A stretch of DNA of 64,000 nucleotides, from positions 124,001 to 188,000 of the forward strand of contig NZ_BAOS01000004.1 in the NCBI RefSeq assembly GCF_002443295.1, written 5' to 3'. This DNA comes from Candidatus Scalindua japonica (GTDB taxonomy: Bacteria; Planctomycetota; Brocadiia; Brocadiales; Scalinduaceae). The notes under the pieces were generated by a model that ran no database searches, was not told where the DNA came from, and was given only the letters and a program-made list of their open reading frames with translations. Positions 1-7,461 of the stretch are shown piece by piece (the first letter of the stretch is position 1; every line of letters begins with the position of its first letter). Position numbers and translations under genes: made by a program.

Positions 1-2
1 TT

Positions 3-281
3 AAGGAAATTATTGTTGATATGAAGGGGAAGCGGATGGTGTCTAGGTTTGGCAATTGTTATGGCCTTAAAGAGATGGAAGAACTTACACCGAAAGAGGA
101 AGAACAGTATGAAACACTGGGAACCATTAAGGAAGTTGTTGATAAGTGCTTTAAAGAGACGGGTGTTGATAGTGAACTGGTACAGTATGCACTCAGAGCG
201 GTAAAGATCGGACTCATAGAGATATGGTCAGCCAGCTACAAACCTGAACCTTTCCAAGGCATGAAAAATGATTCATCATAA
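3..281 (+). CDS. hypothetical protein, 5' end cut by window edge
   Basis: The frame is open from the first codon of the window to the TAA at 279-281. The first internal ATG is at 21, but no good ribosome site precedes it, so the true start probably lies upstream. The visible protein is about 92 residues, charged and soluble, with no signal peptide or membrane segment. I do not recognise the family. A hairpin with a T run lies about 130 bases downstream. Confidence 0.5.
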   Translation, partial: KEIIVDMKGKRMVSRFGNCYGLKEMEELTPKEEEQYETLGTIKEVVDKCFKETGVDSELVQYALRAVKIGLIEIWSASYKPEPFQGMKNDSS

Positions 282-410
282 TGTAAATTCTGCTTCCCTG
301 ATCTTTTAGTAAAAAACCCTTTTGAAGATTCATAAAACCATCTTTTAAAGCGTTTTTTTATAATGCTTTTAAACTAAAGGTTTCTGGAAGTATATATAAG
401 CATGACAAAA

Positions 411-436
411 ACGCCTTATCTTTGGCGTGATTTTTT
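411..436 (+). terminator. candidate intrinsic terminator
   Basis: A short stem (ACGCC at 411-415, GGCGT at 424-428) is followed closely by six T at 431-436. It would end transcription of the truncated gene at the left edge. The rest of 282-683 is AT-rich with no gene I can support. Confidence 0.5.
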
Positions 437-683
437 ATACTGTAAGAAATTTCAATATTGAAAAGGGAATTACATTAAAGTCAGGAATGCAGTGTGTCTT
501 AGTATTTGTAATATGTTTTTTTACTCCAGGATGATCTCTATAAAAAAACTTTTTATAAATACGGCTAAAACAAAAAATTATGACTATGGAGAAAAGCATG
601 TGATTGACTAAAAAAAAGATATGGACAAAAGTACCGAATATTCATGGATTAGCAAATTATAAAGCCACTTGAAGCCGTTTTTT

Positions 684-751
684 GTTACAGAATGTAGTAT
701 TCTGTAACATCGGGTAGAAAAATTTGAAACAGAAAGGACAACCGTGTTTCA
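684..751. repeat. palindromic intergenic repeat, copy A
   Basis: A 10-base inverted repeat, GTTACAGAAT (684-693) and ATTCTGTAAC (699-708), is followed by a second one, TGAAACA (725-731) and TGTTTCA (745-751). The 19 bases at 698-716 recur exactly at 3095-3113, and the second hairpin also recurs there. The two copies flank the LssY-like/DUF3313 gene pair. It could be a small mobile repeat or a transcription signal. Confidence 0.75.
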
Positions 752-764
752 AACCACGCTAGGG

Positions 765-787
765 CTAGGTAAATAAAACATACCTAG
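765..787. repeat. inverted repeat at the 3' end of the LssY-like gene
   Basis: CTAGGTA (765-771) and TACCTAG (781-787) form a 7-bp stem with a 9-base loop, 4 bases beyond the stop codon of the minus-strand gene. No T run follows on either strand, so its role as a terminator is doubtful. Confidence 0.4.
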
Positions 788-791
788 TTCA

Positions 792-2108
792 TTAAGGGTT
801 AGATAAAACTTCCCGTCCCATCCTTTCAATTACTTCTTTAGCTTCTTTCATTTTAAAGTCCCAAATGAAAAAACTGACTTTATCCATGGCAACTGGTTTT
901 TCTGATAATAGCATTACGGCGCGAAGTCCATCTGTCCAGTACTCATCTCCAAGCAGTATTTCACGTGGGTTTTCAGGTGTGGACTCACCTACGCCTTTGA
1001 CAAATCCTAACTTAGATAGTCCTTGTACAGACATAATATCTGATATCAGGTAGTCACGCGAGTCGTCCACCTCAGGGTCTATTTCATGGGTTGTAAGATT
1101 CCAAACACCTGTTGTTAACCGAATACCAATATCTCGGCTAATTTGACCTATCCAAACGTTTTTACCCATGTAAATCCACGGAGAGAGCCATAAACGCAAG
1201 TGATTACGTTCGTGAATTGAGTCACGTCCCTTCTGAAGTGCAACATCTTGAGTGCGGCCAAAGAGGTACTGTGGACTAATCGGAGCGTTCATATACATAT
1301 CACCTGAAAAGAATGCTTTCGCAGTCTTAAGTGCAGTAGAAAATGTAACTGCTTCTGTCTCGTCCCAACCAACTCTGGCAAGAGCACCAAATAATTCATT
1401 ACGGCTTCCAATCAATACAATATTCAATGGGTCACCATCTTTTGTCTCATTTTCATTTTTTGTGCAACATTGAAAATTGGTAAGCATCTCACGGAATTTC
1501 TTTTCTTCATCGAATACAATCAGTTCTTCCTTTTTATACAGTTCATCAAAGTTAGCATCTTGATAATCGAGTTTAAGACCAGGCACTGTAATATAAAAAA
1601 CAAGTGATCTTACCTTTTTTGGCCCAAACAAGACAACTGATACTACCTTTGTACCAAAATCCAACCGGGTAAATATAAAACCAGACCTTGTTTGACCAGG
1701 AGGTACTCGGATATCAATAGCTAAGTTTCTGTAGTCTTTAGCCATTTGTTTATCTATGTTTTTTTTCGATACTGAGATCATACGAGCTGTCTCAGAAGCA
1801 GAAAAGTAAGTTGGATCGAGGTACCTGGATACAAGAGCATACGGAAGAGGATCTTTGTTTACAATCTCTAACTATACGGGTTGGATTCCCTTCTCAGCTA
1901 GTGGTCTGCCGAATATCTGTTCACTTTCCTTATGTGAAAGCACAGCCGCTGTTACGGTTACCCCTCCAACTGTCTGAGTCTGTGATCGCTTAAGGAAAGG
2001 TACATCCTCAATTGGAATTGGATTGTATGTTTTGCAAGCCGGAAGCCATGGTAACAACAAAGCTAATAAGAAAATATGAACGATGAATACCTTAATACCT
2101 GTTCTCAT
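792..2108 (-). pseudogene. LssY C-terminal-domain lipoprotein, interrupted by in-frame TAG
   Basis: Two stretches in the same frame, 2108-1875 and 1871-792, are separated only by a TAG at 1872-1874. Read through, they give one protein of about 438 residues. It starts with a signal peptide ending in a lipobox-like LPAC (Cys25). The C-terminal part resembles the LssY_C domain (motifs GWDETEAVTF, SPQYLFGR, RNHLRLW). The sequence between TAG and the next ATG (1781) reads as normal coding, starting LEIVNKDPLPYAL, so nothing but the stop is missing. TGG (Trp) to TAG is one base. It is likely a recent nonsense mutation or a read error. The 1781-792 part alone would lack export signals. Confidence 0.8.
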
Positions 2109-2200
2109 ATTAATTTTAATTTATTGAAAATCGAAAATTAATTTGTAAGCGTACAATAGTTTATTTATGAATAATATCTCAGCAGAAATTTTTGATATTA

Positions 2201-2881
2201 TTAATTACCTGCCCTCATATCTCGAAGTCTCTGGGCCAGTTTATCTGCCCAGTACTGAAAAGCCTGCTCCACATCATCCCAAGCCTTCGTGGAGCCTTTG
2301 AGGGTTTTTCCACCTGCCCGACGGTCTACCCCCGCTGCAAGCCTTTCACCGGTATTGGAATCAGTGATTTTACACTCGACACTAGCCCCACCCACAAAAG
2401 AATTGGTACCTGTGGCTAATTTCTTGAGGCCCGACATGAGGCGAGCCTGAGGCACTATGGTGGTAATAGTATTCAGCCCGGCTTTAGATTTTTTAGCCTC
2501 AGTGAGTGCAGCACTAATCCGCATTACTCCAGGACCCGGTGTTTCAACGATCTCGTAATCTTCGTCGAGCTTAGCAACGACCTTGTAATGCAAATGGTTA
2601 GCGAGATTATATAGCTCTTCTCGTGGAGCTTTAGAATCCTTACTACACATGGTTAGGACTGGATCAACAATAACCTTGTCATATGCCGTAAAGTCGGCAT
2701 CAGGATTTATATATACGAGTTGCCCTTCGCCTTCGCCGCCCTCTTGAAGCATAGAATAATCTCCAAGAAATCCAGATTGATCTGCTGCTTTGCGATTATG
2801 GTGAGTTTGAGCACATCCCACGAACAAGGCCATCATTGTAATTATTAATGCAAGGTACACTGTTGTAAAATTTAGCTTCAT
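2201..2881 (-). CDS. DUF3313-family lipoprotein
   Basis: The 226-residue protein starts with a signal peptide and a lipobox ending VGC (Cys23), so it should be a lipoprotein anchored in the cell envelope. The body matches what I know of DUF3313 proteins: a short N-terminal linker with the acidic YINPDADF segment, a central alpha/beta region, and a C-terminal helix with AFQYWADKLAQRL. The function of the family is unknown. A purine-rich AGGAG-type site lies just before the ATG. It is 93 bases upstream of the broken LssY-like lipoprotein gene on the same strand, so the two probably formed a small envelope unit. Confidence 0.75.
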   Translation of the reverse strand: MKLNFTTVYLALIITMMALFVGCAQTHHNRKAADQSGFLGDYSMLQEGGEGEGQLVYINPDADFTAYDKVIVDPVLTMCSKDSKAPREELYNLANHLHYKVVAKLDEDYEIVETPGPGVMRISAALTEAKKSKAGLNTITTIVPQARLMSGLKKLATGTNSFVGGASVECKITDSNTGERLAAGVDRRAGGKTLKGSTKAWDDVEQAFQYWADKLAQRLRDMRAGN

Positions 2882-3094
2882 CCTCTTTCTCCTTAATCTT
2901 AATAAAAGATTTTAAATAAAAAATTAGATTACATAAGAAACTCTTAAACTTTAACTAATCGGTTAACACGCTTCTATCAAACCTTAATAATCAGGGTATT
3001 ATATATAAAACTAGAAATGATGCGCCATAATAAAATACATGGCAGTCCTGGAAGAAATCACAGATATGATTGTCAGATTTGATACAAAATATCT

Positions 3095-3143
3095 TATTCT
3101 GTAACATCGGGTAATTTGAAACAGAATGGCCAATAGTGTTTCA
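3095..3143. repeat. palindromic intergenic repeat, copy B
   Basis: Bases 3095-3113 are identical to 698-716. TGAAACA (3117-3123) and TGTTTCA (3137-3143) repeat the second hairpin of copy A. The upstream arm of the first palindrome is degenerate here. It lies upstream of the DUF3313 gene, so copies A and B bracket the lipoprotein pair in direct orientation. The remainder of 2882-3193 is AT-rich without a gene. Confidence 0.7.
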
Positions 3144-3193
3144 GAATAGTTTGTAAGGTTGAAAATTATAGGGAAAAATATTTAACGTAAAGC

Positions 3194-3629
3194 TTAAGCC
3201 TTAACAGTGCATCCGACCGTATCAATCAGATTCTTTAATTCAGCAGTCATGGGAATCAATGGAGGTGTTTGCAAGCAGTGAACTACGTTTTTCCTACCCC
3301 CTTCTGATAACAAAAACTGTACGGCTTATTATGTCCTTCATCCAGTATCATCTACAATCTGGAGGTTCATCTGGAATATTCAGGCCGTCATTGTGTGCCA
3401 TATTCCATAGTTTTCTCAAATTATGTCGATTCTTGGGATTATTAAGCTCCTCCTTCTTTCCTTTGTGCTGCAGAAAAGCTTTAAGTGTACACTCTAAAGA
3501 ATGCGCAGCAATTAATACACAGTTTCTTGGATGAATATTCGGTAAACCGGAGAGTGCTTTAATACCCTGAAAAAGGTCGCATGAAACAATCATGTAGCCA
3601 TTCTTTTCGGTTGGTTGATTTATAGACAA
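3194..3629 (-). pseudogene. decayed HEPN-domain protein gene
   Basis: The open part (3629-3348, 93 codons) begins MSINQPTEKNGYMIV and contains HEPN-like features: LIAAHSLECTLKAFL, a basic KGKK stretch and a conserved HNLRKLW. It stops early at 3348-3350. The continuation is readable downstream in other frames: ILDEGHNKPYSF, then TPPLIPMTAELKNLIDTV, ending at TAA 3194-3196. At least two frame changes and a stop therefore separate three pieces of one ancestral protein. HEPN proteins are often RNA-cleaving toxins or stress proteins, but this copy is surely inactive. Confidence 0.65.
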
Positions 3630-3987
3630 AGCTCCATATTACCTTCATTCCTCATTAGTTTTATATCTGCCTAGATTAAAAACCTGTACATCTAAAGGAA
3701 ATAACATAAGTTGCCCCTTATCAGACGATAATAAGTTTTATATGCAAGTGTACAACGGCTTTATATCATACTCACGCCTGATAATTCAAAAGAATTATTG
3801 TCTGATCTCTAATGTCATTTACATTATTAATGGAATAGAATGCTTAATATTAAAATCGCTCAATTTGTAATTTCTTTCCGGCGGAAACATACCTTTCATT
3901 TAATTCTGGTAAACTCTACAATATTAAAATTTTGGTCAGAGAAATTTAATACAAAATATAATCAATGTAAGATTTAAATGGATCAAA
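3630..3987. other. intergenic region upstream of the excisionase-like gene
   Basis: These 358 bases are AT-rich with no open frame I can support. A short palindrome, TTTCCGCCGGAAA-like (TTTCCGGCGGAAA on the plus strand near 3884-3896), stands out as the only GC-rich island. It could be a binding site for the recombination proteins, but nothing else supports this. Confidence 0.3.
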
Positions 3988-4254
3988 ATGAAAAATGAAT
4001 CAAATGCTAAATATGAGGTAAAAAGAGAAAGATATGTGGATATAAAAAAAGTATCAAAGTACACCTCTTTGCCAGTAAAGACTATATACGATTGGTCTAA
4101 TCAGGGGAGATTCCTCTGTATAAAATATGGAAGACGTATTCTATTTGACATTCATGACGTAGATAAGGCAATGGCCAACTTGAAACAACCGTATCTTAAA
4201 CATGAGAAAACTGTTAATAAAATCATTGGAGACCTACAAGGTGATGGTATATAA
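3988..4254 (+). CDS. excisionase-like helix-turn-helix protein
   Basis: An 88-residue protein with a winged helix-turn-helix of the excisionase/MerR type. YVDIKKVSKYTSLPVKTIYDW supplies the helix-turn-helix, followed by the wing and the characteristic RRILFDIHDVDKAM ending. Such proteins bind att sites or DNA-bend to direct an integrase. The gene lies 53 bases upstream of a tyrosine recombinase gene on the same strand, which supports a recombination-directionality or regulatory role. The ribosome site is weak. Confidence 0.75.
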   Translation: MKNESNAKYEVKRERYVDIKKVSKYTSLPVKTIYDWSNQGRFLCIKYGRRILFDIHDVDKAMANLKQPYLKHEKTVNKIIGDLQGDGI

Positions 4255-4307
4255 TACTGCCGATAGCGACATACAGATACAATCAGGCTTCGGGAAAGGA
4301 GATGTAA

Positions 4308-5357
4308 ATGTTTAAACGAAGCGATATCTGGTGGACGTGTATTAGTCATAACGGCAGGAAGGTTCAAAGAAGTCTTGAAACCTCTGACAAAAAGCTTGCA
4401 CAAGCTATTGAGGCGAAGATAAGGACTGAGATTGTTGAGGGAAAGTATTATGAGAAATTGACAGGACATCGTAAAACCTTCAAAGATATGATGGATAGGT
4501 TTATGAAGGAGTATGCCCCTACAGTTTCTTCAAATACTCAAGAAGCGTACAAATATTATTTAAAAAATCTTAGCAGGTTTTTTGGCAATCCAGGGTTGAT
4601 GTCTATAACGCCCAAGATTGTCGCAAAATATAAATTGTATCGCAGAGATACTGGAGCAAGCCCATCAACAGTAAATCGTGAGCTTTATATGTTATCAAAG
4701 GCTTTCAATCTGGCAGTCAAAGAGTGGGAGTGGCTTAAGGACAATCCTGTTTCCAGAGTACAGAAGGAGCGAGAAAACAATGAAGTTGACAGGTGGCTGA
4801 CAGAAGATGAAGAGAAGAGGCTTCTTGGCAATAGTCCTGACTGGTTACGTGAGATAATAGTTTTTGCATTGAACACAGGTTTACGACAGGATGAATTGTT
4901 GTCCCTTGAGTGGAGCCGTGTAAATCTGCTCCGTAAGACTGTTCTTATACAAAAGACTAAGAATAATAAGCCCAACACTCTTCCTTTGAATAGCATAGCT
5001 CTGAATGTCATTATGCAAAAGCATGAAGGTAAGGTGAGAAGCCTTAAGAATGATCTTGTGTTTATCAGTAAGTCAGGTACAAAGATTGGTAAGCGTAACC
5101 TGATAAGGGCATTTGCCCAGGCATTAGAGAAGGCGGAGATTAAGGATTTTACATTTCATTGTCTTCGCCATACTTTTGCCACAAGATTAGCCCAGAATGG
5201 TGTAGATATTTACAAAATAGCAAAGCTCTTAAATCATAAAGACCTGAAGAATACGCAACGCTATTCGCACCATTGCCCGGAAAGTTTAATGATTGGTGTT
5301 CAGATTTTGGAAAAGTTTGACTACAATTTTACTACAATGGCTCAAAAAGGTGGTTGA
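4308..5357 (+). CDS. phage-type tyrosine recombinase (integrase)
   Basis: A 349-residue site-specific recombinase with an N-terminal arm-binding region, a SAM-like core-binding domain (about residues 55-150), then the catalytic domain. The catalytic residues are visible: Arg in TGLRQDELL (about residue 193), His-x-x-Arg in HCLRHTFATRLA (about 283-287), His in LLNHKDL and the Tyr nucleophile in QRYSH (about 319). A strong AAAGGAG site precedes the ATG. The gene ends 41 bases from a tRNA-Val 3' fragment, the classical position of an integrase next to its att site. All key residues are present, so it may be active. Confidence 0.92.
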   Translation: MFKRSDIWWTCISHNGRKVQRSLETSDKKLAQAIEAKIRTEIVEGKYYEKLTGHRKTFKDMMDRFMKEYAPTVSSNTQEAYKYYLKNLSRFFGNPGLMSITPKIVAKYKLYRRDTGASPSTVNRELYMLSKAFNLAVKEWEWLKDNPVSRVQKERENNEVDRWLTEDEEKRLLGNSPDWLREIIVFALNTGLRQDELLSLEWSRVNLLRKTVLIQKTKNNKPNTLPLNSIALNVIMQKHEGKVRSLKNDLVFISKSGTKIGKRNLIRAFAQALEKAEIKDFTFHCLRHTFATRLAQNGVDIYKIAKLLNHKDLKNTQRYSHHCPESLMIGVQILEKFDYNFTTMAQKGG

Positions 5358-5397
5358 AAGTAGTTCTTGTTTTGTCGTAAGTCTTTGTTTGACAATA

Positions 5398-5444
5398 TGG
5401 GCGATACTGGACTCGAACCAGTGACCCCTTGCTTGTCGAGCAAG
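5398..5444 (-). other. tRNA-Val(GAC) 3' fragment, candidate att site
   Basis: Read on the minus strand, this is the 3' part of a tRNA: anticodon stem CTTGC/GCAAG with GAC anticodon, variable bases, a perfect T arm (ACTGG, TTCGAGT, CCAGT) and the acceptor 3' strand ATCGCCC plus discriminator A. The D arm and the 5' acceptor strand are absent, and tRNA similarity stops at the anticodon stem. Position 33, normally T, is C, so this is not a working tRNA. Tyrosine recombinases commonly integrate into tRNA 3' halves, so this is probably attL or attR. No intact tRNA-Val is in the window. Confidence 0.75.
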
Positions 5445-5954
5445 AGAAAAAAGAATGATTGTTCTTCAGTTTAGTTCTAATTGTTTTGATTTGCCTACTT
5501 GACAGTCAACTCATTTATAGTGTGAATATTGAAAATCTTAATACTTTCCCTGCGTTTTCTACATTTCAACTACATATAAAACATTCTCATATCAAGCGTA
5601 ATTGGGTTATAAAGCTGAGACAAAGATGGGGATGAAGATAAAGAGTGTAATATGCCAATCCCAAATAATTATGCCAATTTGTAAATTGAAGATTTGATAA
5701 TCATATTAAATAGATTTCGAAGGACTTATCTTCATCTTTTGTATAGGTACTAAGCAGTTTTTTTCTTGTTTCGCACTAAATTGCCCGATAGCGCTGAGAT
5801 AAAATCCCCCCTATGTGCTGAGATAAATCCCCCCCCTCACCCCGCAAGAGTCGCAATAATAAATTATAGAGAGCATATCAGAATGATTTCAGTTTAAAGC
5901 GACCATAAGTTGTGCAAGTCAATAATTTACTAATAAATCATTCTTTGTTAGGAT
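5445..5954. other. intergenic region between att fragment and transposon genes
   Basis: No gene is supported in these 510 bases. The left part is AT-rich. The right part holds the tandem C-rich repeats at 5793-5836, listed separately, and then the leader of the zinc-ribbon gene. Confidence 0.4.
5793..5836. repeat. two direct copies of a C-rich subterminal repeat
   Basis: GCTGAGATAAAATCCCCCC (5793-5811) is followed 25 bases on by GCTGAGATAAATCCCCCCC (from 5818). Repeated short motifs near an end are typical of IS21-like and related transposons, where they bind transposase. The repeats lie about 120 bases upstream of the first transposon gene, so they probably mark the left end of the element. 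The right end has been lost. Confidence 0.55.
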
Positions 5955-6550
5955 GTGTTTATGCAAATCGAATTTAAGCTTATAACCGAAACTATCTTTT
6001 ACTCCTTAATCCATCTAAAGAGTTTCTACGCCTACGAACATAACTGGTATCGCAAAGAAGCGGTACGACCAGCCATCTCAAAGTATTACCGGACCCTCCG
6101 CGATATTTTACGATCGACCAATCCAACACACCGAGTCCTCATCCGCTGTGTAGAATGCAGAATTTTTTTCTAACTCATCCCGGAAATCGAGGAAGGACTG
6201 ACATCCGTTGTCCACTGGGCTGCAGGGCTCATCATAAAAAAGCAGGTGCCCGTAAACGATGTGCCGAGTATTACCAAACCGAAGATGGGAAAAAAGTAAA
6301 AAAGACGCATAACCGGCGAAGGTATGAACTTAAAGACACACCACCAGAACATCCAGAACAATCCAATTCTGATGTTGAGGCAAACAAAGATAAAGATTTT
6401 ATGGGACACATGGCTTTTATAATGAGTTTAACCGAGGGGAGAAGAGTTGATTCTTACCGAATACAACAAATTTATCAAACTTTTTTTCAGAATTGGAGAC
6501 AGCAGGGCCTCGAATTTTGGCAGGAGTGGTGTAAACTACCGGGACCATGA
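5955..6550 (+). pseudogene. transposon-associated zinc-ribbon protein, split by -1 frameshift
   Basis: Frame one (5955-6173) ends RCVECRIFF and stop. Frame two carries straight on as LTHPGNRGRTDIRCPLGCRA. Joining them across the T7 run at 6163-6169 with a -1 shift gives about 198 residues with two cysteine pairs (CVEC, CPLGC) followed by a basic KKAGARKRCAEYY segment. That is the layout of small proteins I associate with ParB-linked transposon modules. The shift may be programmed slippage on T7, a decay mutation, or a homopolymer read error. The stop overlaps the ATG of the ParB-like gene by 4 bases. Confidence 0.6.
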
Positions 6551-7461
6551 ATAAAAAAGCTTTAAAAGAGGTTGAGATTACTCAAATAGACAGAAGATAC
6601 GAAGAGTTCCGATTAGAAAATAAGATTGACGAGCGAATTATTTTGAATTCTGTGCTTGAGTGTGGGATTCGTGATGCTTTGCTATGTGTCATAGACTCAA
6701 AAGAGAACATTATTTTATTGGACGGGTTCAAAAGGCTTCGCTGTGCGATTAGTCTAAAGATTCATACCGTACCGACTCTGTCGTTAGGGAGTGATGAAGT
6801 TGATGGTATCCTGCAACTTACCGGGTTGTCTAATGCCCGAAGTCTCAACATCCTGGAACAATCCGCTTTAGTGGACCAACTCAATGGTACTCACGGTATG
6901 CGTATAAAACAGATTGCCCTTCATTTAGAACGTTCTCCTGCCTGGGTAAGTGTTCGTTTAGGTATGATTCAGGAGATGACAACTATCGTACGCAAAGCTG
7001 TTTTTTCAGGACAATTTCCTGTTCGTGCGTACATGTACAACTTAAGAAAGTTTACGCGCGTAAAGAAAGTACCAAAAAAAGAAATAGAGACCTTTGTCCA
7101 GGCCGTTTCGGGTAAGAGTTTAAGTACACGTGATATTGAGACGCTGGCTTATGGGTATTTTCATGGTGGAGATTATCTGAAGGAGCAAATCATACAAGGA
7201 GAGTTGGGATTTACCATAAAACAATTGAGAAGTAAAGATATTCTGTCCGTTGCTCATGCCCTTGGATCACATGAGCAACGAGTAATCAAAGATTTAGAGT
7301 TAGTACAAAAGTATATGGGATATGTAAGAAACGCGCTTGCCGATAAACGTCTATGCACGAAATCTTTTTTTGAAACAGCCGATTTATTGGTTGAAGGGAT
7401 ATTATGCAGACTTCAAGATTTCGGTAAATATTTACAGGATTTTCATGATAAACGAAGATAA
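6547..7461 (+). CDS. ParB-like protein of a transposon module
   Basis: A 304-residue protein with a ParB/sulfiredoxin-type N-terminal domain (about residues 10-95, including the IILLDGFKRLRCA motif that corresponds to the ParB DGxxR box). A helix-turn-helix follows (about 118-145, IKQIALHLERSPAWVSVRL), then a helical C-terminal region. Chromosomal ParB spreads on parS, but this one has no ParA partner. It overlaps the zinc-ribbon gene by 4 bases and the transposase start by 17 bases, so it belongs to the mobile module. Its role there is unknown; target choice or regulation are possibilities. Confidence 0.75.
   Translation: MNKKALKEVEITQIDRRYEEFRLENKIDERIILNSVLECGIRDALLCVIDSKENIILLDGFKRLRCAISLKIHTVPTLSLGSDEVDGILQLTGLSNARSLNILEQSALVDQLNGTHGMRIKQIALHLERSPAWVSVRLGMIQEMTTIVRKAVFSGQFPVRAYMYNLRKFTRVKKVPKKEIETFVQAVSGKSLSTRDIETLAYGYFHGGDYLKEQIIQGELGFTIKQLRSKDILSVAHALGSHEQRVIKDLELVQKYMGYVRNALADKRLCTKSFFETADLLVEGILCRLQDFGKYLQDFHDKRR

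Noticed and set aside
865-1473. Open frames on the plus strand inside the LssY-like gene
   Set aside because: They are antisense shadows with no ribosome site and no recognisable protein content.
7337-7444. ATG at 7337 as the start of the chimeric gene
   Set aside because: It lies inside parB in another frame and gives no recognisable protein; the transposase-like start at 7445 is better.
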